Part shown: piece by piece, positions 6,239 through 13,165 of the stretch | Layout: each line of letters opens with the position of its first letter | Position numbering within the stretch: position 1 is the stretch's first letter | Assembly: GCA_024691105.1 (NCBI GenBank) | Contig: JAILNY010000159.1 | Location: 1-18,482 of the forward strand | DNA: 18,482 bases | Reading direction: 5' to 3' | From: Treponema sp. | GTDB lineage: Bacteria; Spirochaetota; Spirochaetia; Treponematales; Treponemataceae | Notes under the pieces: generated by a model | Seen by the model: the letters and a program-made list of their open reading frames with translations, nothing else | Told to the model about the DNA's origin: nothing | Database searches by the model: none | Program-made: the position numbers and the translations under genes

Positions 6239-6700
6239 ATGGACGCAAAGGTTATAAATCCATTCTTAAACGCAACACTTAATACTTTTAAGCAGATGTT
6301 TCAAATCACATCTACAAATAACGAGCCTTTTGTTGTTGACACAACAACTGGTCACTTGTGGGAAATTTCTGGCCTTTTAGGAATCACCGGCGAATACAAC
6401 GGTGTTGTTGCAGTGCGCCTTCATAAAACACTTGCCTTTAAACTGCTTGAACTTTCAGGCCTTACAGATATTCACGACGACGAAAAACTCGATCTTTCAC
6501 AGGAACTCGTAAGCGAGTTTACAAACATCGTTTCCGGAAACGCAGTTTCGTCTATGCCACAGTTCAGTCTGACAGTTTCTCCACCAGTTACAATCACCGG
6601 AAAAAACCACACAATTTCGTGGCCAAAAAATTATCCTGTAATCGGCATCCCGTTCAGCACACCGTTCGGTCCATACGAAGTTGACGTTTGTTTTAAATAA
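6239..6700 (+). CDS. cheX: CheX-family chemotaxis phosphatase
   Basis: This 153-residue cytoplasmic protein matches spirochaete CheX, which removes phosphate from CheY-P and so resets flagellar switching. The catalytic helix motif ELVSEFTNIVSGNA holds the ExxN pair, here Glu93 and Asn96, and the start MDAKVINPFLNATLNTFKQMF is typical of the family. No second ExxN motif is seen, as expected for CheX rather than CheC. The ATG has GGAGA eight bases upstream and a strong promoter. In well-known treponemes cheX sits in a cheA-cheW-cheX-cheY cluster. Here no other chemotaxis gene is adjacent, so this may be a relocated copy or a paralogue. Confidence 0.88.
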   Translation: MDAKVINPFLNATLNTFKQMFQITSTNNEPFVVDTTTGHLWEISGLLGITGEYNGVVAVRLHKTLAFKLLELSGLTDIHDDEKLDLSQELVSEFTNIVSGNAVSSMPQFSLTVSPPVTITGKNHTISWPKNYPVIGIPFSTPFGPYEVDVCFK

Positions 6701-6736
6701 GACGTGAAGAAGACGAGCGACAAACTGCTATTGAAA

Positions 6737-7171
6737 ATGCAAAAAATATTCAGATTGATGTTAAAGGTCCTCATAATTACTAATTTTTTATTTATTTCAT
6801 GTAAACATGAAATGCCAGAAGATAAAATACAAGGTATGGTTATTAATGGTACAAGTGAAAATCAAAAAACATTGGTATTTGAAATAGATGATCGTCAATA
6901 TGATTTATTTATAGATTCGTCGGACGATAACAAATATTATAAATTATTTATTACTGTGAAAGAAAAAAATAGTCAAAATATATACCATGTTTCATCTTCG
7001 TTTATTGAGAATGAAATTATCTCTGAAAACGATAAAAATGATAATGGCTTTAGTATAAAATATAATTTGGCATCAAAAGAATCAAAATTATATACTATCC
7101 CATTATCTTTTGATCAACTGGATTTTGAAAATGTTGATGGACAACTTCTTATGCTGCCACCAGATTTTTAA
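6737..7171 (+). CDS. Small AT-rich putative lipoprotein, no known family
   Basis: From ATG 6737 this is 144 residues: a basic n-region (MQKIFRLMLK), a hydrophobic stretch and the lipobox LFISC with Cys22, then a hydrophilic, beta-rich, acidic body. I recognise no family. An in-frame GTG at 6704, four bases after the cheX stop, would add 11 residues. I prefer ATG 6737 because it gives a signal peptide of usual length, but neither has a clear Shine-Dalgarno sequence. Base composition drops sharply from the cheX gene (the row 6901-6960 is about 22% G+C), which suggests separate origin. It may be read through from the cheX promoter. Confidence 0.6.
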   Translation: MQKIFRLMLKVLIITNFLFISCKHEMPEDKIQGMVINGTSENQKTLVFEIDDRQYDLFIDSSDDNKYYKLFITVKEKNSQNIYHVSSSFIENEIISENDKNDNGFSIKYNLASKESKLYTIPLSFDQLDFENVDGQLLMLPPDF

Positions 7172-7188
7172 AGTCTTCCGTCCATATC

Positions 7189-7217
7189 TAGTGTTTACCA
7201 CTCCAGCGTAAGCACTA
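7189..7217. repeat. Ten-base-pair hairpin in the gap between lipoprotein and orphan frame
   Basis: TAGTGTTTAC (7189-7198) pairs with GTAAGCACTA (7208-7217), with a single G-U pair and a nine-base loop. No T-run follows on either strand, so it is not a standard terminator. It is the most structured part of the 56-base gap. Confidence 0.5.
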
Positions 7218-7227
7218 AATTTAAATT

Positions 7228-7545
7228 GTGCATATAGGGATTTGTTCTACCCGACGGTTAAAAGAGGATGTTCTGCCTAAGTATGAAAAGCAGGTATCAA
7301 ATAAATTATTTAATCGTGATATGACAGCGACACAACAGGAATTTGATGCATATGTCTTGAGTGAATTTAACACTAATTCTGGTCCTCTTATGGATAAAAT
7401 TAAAAACTCAACTGACAAGAGTAAGTCTGCAATAACAAAAATATTTAAAGAGCATAAGATTACTTATCCAGGATTGCCAAAAAGAAGAGAAGCAGAGGCA
7501 AAAGTTTATACAGAAGGAGATTATAGTGAAGATTTTTCGTGGTAA
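7228..7545 (+). CDS. Orphan reading frame without a convincing start, possible 3' remnant of a larger gene
   Basis: The frame opens after TAA 7222-7224 and runs to TAG/TAA-type stop at 7543-7545, up to 105 residues. The only early start codon is GTG 7228, with no Shine-Dalgarno sequence. The first ATG in frame is 7321. The translation is charged, Lys/Glu-rich and predicted helical (for example YEKQVSNKLFNRDMTATQQ), with no signal peptide or membrane segment, and reads like real protein rather than noise. I do not recognise a family. Its last 20 bases overlap the start of the next lipoprotein gene, whose strong ribosome binding site lies inside this frame. One reading is the C-terminal end of a lost secreted toxin or other large protein whose downstream partner gene survives. 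This is inference only. Confidence 0.45.
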   Translation: MHIGICSTRRLKEDVLPKYEKQVSNKLFNRDMTATQQEFDAYVLSEFNTNSGPLMDKIKNSTDKSKSAITKIFKEHKITYPGLPKRREAEAKVYTEGDYSEDFSW

Positions 7546-7990
7546 GTTTTTATTAATATTTATAGTTCTTTTTAGTTTAACTTTTCTTTCTTGTGAAGAG
7601 CTCAATATCAAAAAGTTTTATGGCGAATATGAATACAGTTATTTTGTTGCACCATATAAAAATATTAACGAAGATAGAATTAATTTTTTAGTTGAAAGAG
7701 GATTTAACAAACTGATTCTTTCACAGGAAAAAATTATTGTCGGTGGAACTAAACATGACAGGCCGTCCTTCAGAATAGCTTTACCGAATGAAGATGGGGT
7801 TGTCAATCTGAATAATAAATCGAAGAATAATAGAGTATATAGCTGTTCTTATTTTATAGATTTATTAACAGAAAACAGAAAATATAAGTATGTAATTGTC
7901 ATTGATGAATTTTTTGGCATTGAAATTATTGATGATGATACGCTTGCATTTGATGGAGAAGGCGGATGGTTTGTCTATAAGAAAAAATAA
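7526..7990 (+). CDS. Small AT-rich putative lipoprotein overlapping the orphan frame, no known family
   Basis: This 154-residue protein starts at GTG 7526 with a strong AGAAGGAGA ribosome binding site at 7512-7520, so the start is well supported. The signal peptide MKIFRGKFLLIFIVLFSLTFLSC ends in a lipobox with Cys23 (given here in parts: basic MKIFRGK, then a hydrophobic core, then TFLSC). The mature part is acidic and aromatic-rich, ends in KKK, and belongs to no family I know. It shares the N-terminal pattern KIFR and the very low G+C (about 23% in the row 7801-7860) with the lipoprotein at 6737. The 20-base overlap with the upstream frame implies coupled translation. Immunity lipoproteins often have this position after a toxin gene, but no toxin domain is recognised. 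Confidence 0.72.
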   Translation: MKIFRGKFLLIFIVLFSLTFLSCEELNIKKFYGEYEYSYFVAPYKNINEDRINFLVERGFNKLILSQEKIIVGGTKHDRPSFRIALPNEDGVVNLNNKSKNNRVYSCSYFIDLLTENRKYKYVIVIDEFFGIEIIDDDTLAFDGEGGWFVYKKK

Positions 7991-8085
7991 ATCTTATATA
8001 TACAACATTTACTAAAAGTATTTTTTGCAAATTCGCTAATCCCACAAATAGTAATCTGCAGGAGTATAAACATCCTCGAATCCCT

Positions 8086-8114
8086 TTAAACAAACCGCCA
8101 AAATCGCGTATAAT
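8086..8114 (+). promoter_or_regulatory. Putative promoter of the ABC-F gene, leaderless type
   Basis: Consensus TATAAT (8109-8114) ends seven bases before ATG 8122. A weak -35 candidate TTAAAC (8086-8091) lies 17 bases upstream. No Shine-Dalgarno sequence fits between the -10 box and the ATG, so transcription should begin at or next to the start codon. Confidence 0.5.
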
Positions 8115-8121
8115 ATGCGCC

Positions 8122-10095
8122 ATGAACCTTTTATCAATCAGCAATCTTTCAAAAATCGGACGCGAAGAACCGCTCTTTACCGGCGTAACCTTTGGACTTA
8201 ATGAAGGCGAAAAAGCCGCCCTCATCGGAAAAAACGGAACCGGAAAATCAACATTACTTAATACAATCGCAGGCGTTCTTCAGCCGGACGAAGGTTCAAT
8301 TGTTCTCAACAAAGCAGGCGGCGTTTCATTCCTTCCGCAAAATCCTTTGTACCAAAATGATGACACAATCCGCGAACACATCTTTAAAAGCGATTCACCA
8401 AAATTAAAAATCATCAACGAGTATCAGGAGCTCTGTTTAAAACTCGGCTCACTCAATCAGACACAGCAAAACCGCTATGACGAATTAATGAACATAATGG
8501 AGTCTCAGGACTTGTGGAATTACGAGTCACAGATTTCTTCAATTTTGAATACACTCGGCATCACCGACATGTCGCGCAAAATGGGAAGTCTCTCCGGAGG
8601 AATGATAAAAAAAGTCGCGCTCGCGCAGGTTCTTGTCGAAGACACAAAACTTCTTTTACTCGACGAACCGACAAACCACCTCGACATCACCACAATCAAA
8701 TGGCTGCAGGACTATCTTAAGCAGACAGGCCGCGCACTTTTGATGGTAACGCACGACCGCTACTTTCTCGACAACGTCTGCACCAACATCTACGAGCTTG
8801 ACCATCACCGATTAAAACTTTATCAGGGCAACTACTCGACCTATCTCGAAAAAAAGCAGACTGAAAATGAGATTGCCCAGAACACAGACCGCCGCATTGA
8901 ATCTGTTTTAAGAATAGAGCGCGATTGGCTCATGCGCGGACCTTGCGCTCGCGGCACAAAAGCCAAAGCCCGCATCCAGCGCGATATGGAATTGATTAAC
9001 CGCGAAAAGTTTCAGGAAGACAAAGGCTTTACCTTTGAAGTAAAAGGCCGTCGCTTGGGCGGAAAGGTTTTAGAGCTTCATTCAATCTCAAAGAATTTTC
9101 CAAAGGGCTACGCCGGAGCCAACGCTGGAGAAACTACTCCAGTAATAAAAAATTTTTCTTATAATTTTACAGCCGGGCAAAAAATCGGAATCTTTGGAAA
9201 CAACGGAACCGGAAAATCAACTTTACTCAATATCATCACAGGAGAGCTCGCGCCAGACTCAGGCTCTATCGTTGTCGGCGACAACACACACTTTGCTTAC
9301 TACCAGCAGAATCCTATTTTCAAAAATACAAACCTCACCGTTCTTGAATACATCAAAGAGCAGGCAGAAAACGTTACAATGAATAACGGCAAAACTTATT
9401 CTGCTGCGCGCTTTCTTGAAGAGTTTGGCTTTGAAGGAAAAATTCAATATTCGCCTGTTTCCACTTTAAGCGGCGGTGAACGCAAGCGGCTTTTTCTTGT
9501 CCGTCTTTTAATTTCTAATCCAAACTTTTTGATTCTCGATGAACCGACAAATGACTTTGATATTTTTACGATGAACATTCTCGAACAGTTTTTAACTTCG
9601 TTCGAAGGCTGTCTTTTAATCGTAAGCCATGACCGCTACTTTATGGATAAAGTTGCAGACACACTTTTTATTTTAGAAGATGACGGTTCTGTTTCGGGCT
9701 TTGTCGGAAAGTGTTCAGAATATCTTGATTATCTTGAAGAAAAGAAAAAACTTGAAGAGCAGAAAATTGCAGAACAAAAAGCAAAAGAACGTGAACTTTC
9801 TCAAAGCGCATCGCAGGCATCACAAACCACTGCCGACTCGGACAACGCCACAAATACCGCAAACGAAAACAGTTCAGTAAACTCAGCTCCAAAACAAAAA
9901 AAACTTTCGTTTAAAGAGCAGCGAGAATTTGAACAGCTTGAAAAAGACATCGATACTCTCGAAACACGAAAGACAGAACTTGAATCTTTAATGTCAGGCA
10001 CTGACTACACAAAGCTTGCAGAATACACAAAAGAGTACGAAAAAGTAAGCAGTGAACTTGAACAAAAATATTCACGCTGGGAAGAACTTGCATAA
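8122..10095 (+). CDS. ABC-F family ATPase, Uup-like, with C-terminal coiled coil
   Basis: This 657-residue soluble protein has two ABC cassettes and no membrane segment. Cassette 1 has Walker A GKNGTGKST (36-44), signature LSGGM (157-161) and Walker B LLLLDEPTNHLD (177-188). Cassette 2 has GNNGTGKST (359-367), LSGGE (449-453) and LILDEPTNDFD (470-480). The linker segment WLMRGPCARGTKAKARIQR (269-287) is the Uup-type form. A long Gln/Ser/Asn-rich spacer (about 545-595) leads to a C-terminal coiled coil (598-655), as in Uup. ABC-F proteins act on ribosomes, and Uup also affects DNA transposition and stalled ribosomes. Cassette 2 has an extra loop at about 329-340. The ATG lacks a Shine-Dalgarno sequence and follows a TATAAT box by seven bases. 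Confidence 0.93.
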   Translation: MNLLSISNLSKIGREEPLFTGVTFGLNEGEKAALIGKNGTGKSTLLNTIAGVLQPDEGSIVLNKAGGVSFLPQNPLYQNDDTIREHIFKSDSPKLKIINEYQELCLKLGSLNQTQQNRYDELMNIMESQDLWNYESQISSILNTLGITDMSRKMGSLSGGMIKKVALAQVLVEDTKLLLLDEPTNHLDITTIKWLQDYLKQTGRALLMVTHDRYFLDNVCTNIYELDHHRLKLYQGNYSTYLEKKQTENEIAQNTDRRIESVLRIERDWLMRGPCARGTKAKARIQRDMELINREKFQEDKGFTFEVKGRRLGGKVLELHSISKNFPKGYAGANAGETTPVIKNFSYNFTAGQKIGIFGNNGTGKSTLLNIITGELAPDSGSIVVGDNTHFAYYQQNPIFKNTNLTVLEYIKEQAENVTMNNGKTYSAARFLEEFGFEGKIQYSPVSTLSGGERKRLFLVRLLISNPNFLILDEPTNDFDIFTMNILEQFLTSFEGCLLIVSHDRYFMDKVADTLFILEDDGSVSGFVGKCSEYLDYLEEKKKLEEQKIAEQKAKERELSQSASQASQTTADSDNATNTANENSSVNSAPKQKKLSFKEQREFEQLEKDIDTLETRKTELESLMSGTDYTKLAEYTKEYEKVSSELEQKYSRWEELA

Positions 10096-10102
10096 ACGAC
10101 GT

Positions 10103-10135
10103 TTTTTTTAGCCGCACAGCCTGCGGCTAAAAAAA
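10103..10135. repeat. Perfect hairpin with reversed T/A tracts between convergent genes
   Basis: AGCCGCA (10110-10116) and TGCGGCT (10122-10128) flank a five-base loop. Seven T (10103-10109) before and seven A (10129-10135) after extend the stem to 14 base pairs. On both strands the T-tract comes before the GC stem and the A-tract after it, the opposite of an intrinsic terminator. It begins eight bases past the ABC-F stop and contains the permease stop codon. Confidence 0.7.
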
Positions 10136-11296
10136 TCTTCCGCATAAAATTTTAAATGCAACAAGGACTGCAATAAAAATAATATTTACAATCGTAAATA
10201 CTTTTATAAAGCGTCCGCCATCAGCACCTTCTGTGTTTGCGTACAGTTTATACGAGATCAAACTTGCAAGTGATGCAACAAGCGTTCCAAGCCCGCCAAG
10301 ATCAACACCGAGCAAAAGTTCTTTTAAGCTTCCCGCAAAGGCAGACAAAAGCAAAGTCGCAGGAACATTGCTTATAACCTGACTCGCTGAAATTCCGCAT
10401 AAAAATTCACGGCCTGCGACAGCCTTTTGCAAAGAGTTTTTTATTAATTCAATATTCTGAATATTTCCTGAAAAAATAAAAAAACAGACAAAGGTTAAAA
10501 GCAGAATATAATCAACTTTAAAAATTATTTCACGCTGTATAATTAAAACGACAACAGCAACAACCAGAGCCAAAACCCACGCAGGAATTATTTTTAATAC
10601 AGACAACAAACACAAAACAAAAAGCAAAAGATAAACAACCGTTCTAAACTGTCGCACAGGTTTTCCTTTAGTTGAAGAAAGCGCTGCAACAGAATCCTTT
10701 GCATCAAAAAAATCCTTTTTTGAAATTTCATTTTCAAAAAGTGCGACTCGCGGAAGTCTAAAAGATGCAGCTAAAAGACAAACTGCACTTAAAACAGTAT
10801 ACGGTAAAAGAATCTTGCAAAACTCAAATGCAGTAATTCCCATCAGTGAATACAAATAAAGATTCTGAGGGTTTCCCATCGGTGTAAGCATTGAACCAAG
10901 ATTTGCCGCAACCGTCTGCAAAACGACAATATAAATTGCATGCTTTGTCTGACCACACTTTGACAAAAGAATAATCGTAAACGGAACAAAAGTTAAAAGC
11001 GCAACATCATTTGTAATAAACATGCTGAAAATAAAGCACATAAAAATAAGCGCCATTCCAAGTGAACGCACATTTGATGTAAGCCGGCAAAGACCACGCG
11101 CACACATATCAAACACACCACAATAACGTAAGCCCGCAACAACCGCCATAAAAGAAAAAAGCAAAAACAAAACCTTTGTATCAATATAATCAAGATAAGC
11201 TGAACTCGGCTTAACAAAAAAACAGCTCAGCGCTGCAAGCAAAAATGAAATTACAAAAACAATTTCTTTTTTTATAAACTGAATAATTTTATTCAT
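10127..11296 (-). CDS. SLC13/ArsB (ion transporter superfamily) permease
   Basis: From ATG 11296 this is a 389-residue membrane protein with about ten to eleven hydrophobic helices. Two half-repeat signatures of the ArsB/NhaD/SLC13 superfamily are visible: ITND at 94-97 followed by TPMGNPQNLYL at 138-148, and SNVPAT at 309-314. Such proteins move carboxylates, sulfate, arsenite or Na+/H+, and this sequence does not decide which. The frame continues upstream to 11398, but ATG 11296 is chosen because AAGGAAC lies eight bases before it and the upstream residues are polar and start in the opposite gene's promoter. A possible promoter is TTGATA with TAAATA 16 bases on (around 11350-11377, minus). 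It is divergent from the FAD protein gene. Confidence 0.87.
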   Translation of the reverse strand: MNKIIQFIKKEIVFVISFLLAALSCFFVKPSSAYLDYIDTKVLFLLFSFMAVVAGLRYCGVFDMCARGLCRLTSNVRSLGMALIFMCFIFSMFITNDVALLTFVPFTIILLSKCGQTKHAIYIVVLQTVAANLGSMLTPMGNPQNLYLYSLMGITAFEFCKILLPYTVLSAVCLLAASFRLPRVALFENEISKKDFFDAKDSVAALSSTKGKPVRQFRTVVYLLLFVLCLLSVLKIIPAWVLALVVAVVVLIIQREIIFKVDYILLLTFVCFFIFSGNIQNIELIKNSLQKAVAGREFLCGISASQVISNVPATLLLSAFAGSLKELLLGVDLGGLGTLVASLASLISYKLYANTEGADGGRFIKVFTIVNIIFIAVLVAFKILCGRFF

Positions 11297-11366
11297 AAAA
11301 TTCCGTTCCTTTTTATGCCCGCAACTCTTTCTGGGCCCGCGCCAATATTTATACCATACTAATTCT

Positions 11367-11395
11367 TTATCAATTAATGCACAATATGTTATAAT
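11367..11395 (+). promoter_or_regulatory. Putative promoter of the FAD protein gene, leaderless type
   Basis: TTATCA (11367-11372), 17 bases, consensus TATAAT (11390-11395). ATG 11402 follows six bases later with no Shine-Dalgarno sequence, so the mRNA probably starts at the initiation codon. Confidence 0.6.
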
Positions 11396-11401
11396 CACCG
11401 C

Positions 11402-13063
11402 ATGATTACAGAACTTTCAATTAACATAAAACCAGAAGAAGAAAACAACAAATCAATTATCATAAAAAAAATCCGCACAGAAATTTTTGAAAAAAAACTA
11501 TGCAAAATTTCGCGCGAGGATAAAATTGAATTTACTGTAATAAAAAAATCAATTGATGCGCGCCACAAGCAGATAAAAATATTTTTACGCCTCAAAGTGT
11601 ACATTAACGAAAGCGCTGAATCTGTCTCGCACGCCGAGCAGTCCGCGCTCCCTGTCTGGCGCCGCGCGGACTCCGGCAAATCCGTAATCATCGTGGGCTC
11701 CGGCCCCGCCGGTTTATTTGCAGCGCTTAAGCTGTTAGAACACGGCATTAAACCAATAATCATCGAACGTGGAAAAGACACCTCAAGCCGTAAACGCGAC
11801 ATCGCTGCAATATCGACGATGAACATCGTCGACCAAAACAGTAACTACTGTTTTGGCGAAGGCGGGGCCGGCACATTCAGTGACGGTAAACTTTACACCC
11901 GCAGTAATAAGCGCGGTGACATCTCTTCAATTTTACGGATATTCAATTATTTTGGCGCAGATCAAAAAATTCTTACGGACGCACACCCGCATATCGGAAC
12001 AGACAAACTTCCGCAGATTATAAATGCGATGCGACAAAAGATAATCGAGCTTGGAGGCGAATTCCATTTTAATTCGCTCTGCAGAGATTTTATAATCAAA
12101 CAAAACGAAAAATCTTTAGTCCCGCAAGTAGTCGGAATTAACGTTTGCGATCTTTCATCAAAGGAATCTGATTGCAAGACAAACGCCAGCCGCGCTATAA
12201 AAGCCGACGCCGTTCTTCTTGCAACAGGCCACTCTGCAACCGACATCTACCAGACCCTTGCCCGTACCTGCCCCCAGGCGCTCGAGGCAAAAACATTCGC
12301 GGCAGGAGTCCGTGTCGAACACCCTCGCGAACTCATCGACGCCATTCAATATCACGGCAACAATCCAAACGGTGTACTTCCAACCGCAGAATACAGATTT
12401 ACAACTCAAGTCGACGGCCGCGGCGTCTATTCGTTCTGCATGTGTCCGGGTGGCTTTGTAGTACCTTCAAGCAGCGGACCTGACGAAATCGTAGTCAATG
12501 GAATGTCTGCCGCCCGCAGAAACTCAAAATGGTCAAATGCCGCAATCGTAGTTGAGGTCCGCCCCGAAGATATCCCGCAGCAGTTTATAAACCAGGCAAA
12601 AGATGCCGGCTGTTCCGCCCTCGCAGGCCTTTTCTTTAGAACAAGCCTCGAGCGCCTTACAAAAGACAACGGCTCAGGCCAGGCGGCTCCCGCACAACGC
12701 CTTACAGATTTTCTTGACCACAAACCAAGCAGTACTCTGCCTCCTTCAAGTTATACGCCTGGCCTTGTTCCATCACGTCTTGACCAGTGGCTTCCGCCAC
12801 ACATCGAGCGACGCCTTGAACAGGGCTTTAAGGACTTTAACAAAAATGCACGCGGCTTTATCACTTCAGATGCGACCCTCATCGCAAGCGAGACACGAAC
12901 TTCGACACCGGTTCGTATTTTGCGCGACAAAGAGACATTTGAATGCACAGCATTAAAAAGACTTTATCCTGCAGGAGAAGGCTCAGGCTATTCTGGTGGA
13001 ATTGTTTCTAGTGCGATGGACGGAGAAAACGCCGCCGAGCAAATCGCGCGGGTTTTACAATAG
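11402..13063 (+). CDS. FAD-dependent oxidoreductase, COG2509 type
   Basis: This 553-residue cytoplasmic protein has an N-terminal alpha/beta domain of about 90 residues, then the dinucleotide-binding fingerprint VIIVGSGPAGLFAALKL (95-111) with Glu122 (IIERG) for the FAD ribose. GEGGAGTFSDGKLYTR (152-167), LLATGHSA, FAAGVRVEHPR, CMCPGGFVV and the closing YPAGEGSGYSGGIVSSAMDG are the conserved blocks of COG2509 'uncharacterised FAD-dependent dehydrogenases'. The reaction is unknown; the family is often called NAD(P)/FAD-dependent oxidoreductase. The N-terminal 60 residues are coded at very low G+C (about 25% in 11401-11460), the domain junction at about 68% (11641-11700). Translation start lacks a Shine-Dalgarno sequence. 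It converges with the EAL gene. Confidence 0.9.
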   Translation: MITELSINIKPEEENNKSIIIKKIRTEIFEKKLCKISREDKIEFTVIKKSIDARHKQIKIFLRLKVYINESAESVSHAEQSALPVWRRADSGKSVIIVGSGPAGLFAALKLLEHGIKPIIIERGKDTSSRKRDIAAISTMNIVDQNSNYCFGEGGAGTFSDGKLYTRSNKRGDISSILRIFNYFGADQKILTDAHPHIGTDKLPQIINAMRQKIIELGGEFHFNSLCRDFIIKQNEKSLVPQVVGINVCDLSSKESDCKTNASRAIKADAVLLATGHSATDIYQTLARTCPQALEAKTFAAGVRVEHPRELIDAIQYHGNNPNGVLPTAEYRFTTQVDGRGVYSFCMCPGGFVVPSSSGPDEIVVNGMSAARRNSKWSNAAIVVEVRPEDIPQQFINQAKDAGCSALAGLFFRTSLERLTKDNGSGQAAPAQRLTDFLDHKPSSTLPPSSYTPGLVPSRLDQWLPPHIERRLEQGFKDFNKNARGFITSDATLIASETRTSTPVRILRDKETFECTALKRLYPAGEGSGYSGGIVSSAMDGENAAEQIARVLQ

Positions 13064-13108
13064 ATCAAGATTTTAAAAATCGCGCTGGCATTAAAATAGA
13101 TTCCGGAC

Positions 13109-13139
13109 AAAAAAAACGCGGCACTTCGACTGCGCCGCG
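13109..13139 (-). terminator. Intrinsic terminator of the EAL-domain gene
   Basis: On the minus strand an eight-base-pair GC-rich stem with one G-U pair (arms 13132-13139 and 13117-13124, seven-base loop) is followed by eight T (13109-13116). It begins 26 bases past the EAL gene stop. A second small palindrome, AATCGAT/ATCGATT (13145-13159), lies between the stop and the hairpin. Confidence 0.88.
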
Positions 13140-13165
13140 CTCTAAATCGATTATCGATTGTTTAA

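Noticed and set aside
7189..7217. Integron attC site, since small AT-rich cassettes and a treponemal integron are known
   Set aside because: No RYYYAAC / GTTRRRY core pair frames the hairpin, and no integrase gene is in the window.
8009..8026. TACT/AGTA hairpin with T-run after the lipoprotein at 7526
   Set aside because: The stem is only four A/T-rich pairs, too weak to call a terminator.
11297..11398. Thirty-four extra N-terminal residues on the permease
   Set aside because: They are polar, lack a Shine-Dalgarno, and would start inside the opposite promoter; ATG 11296 has AAGGAAC at eight bases.
11395..11826. 143-codon minus-strand frame at the start of the FAD gene
   Set aside because: It is antisense to the conserved nucleotide-binding fingerprint of the FAD protein.
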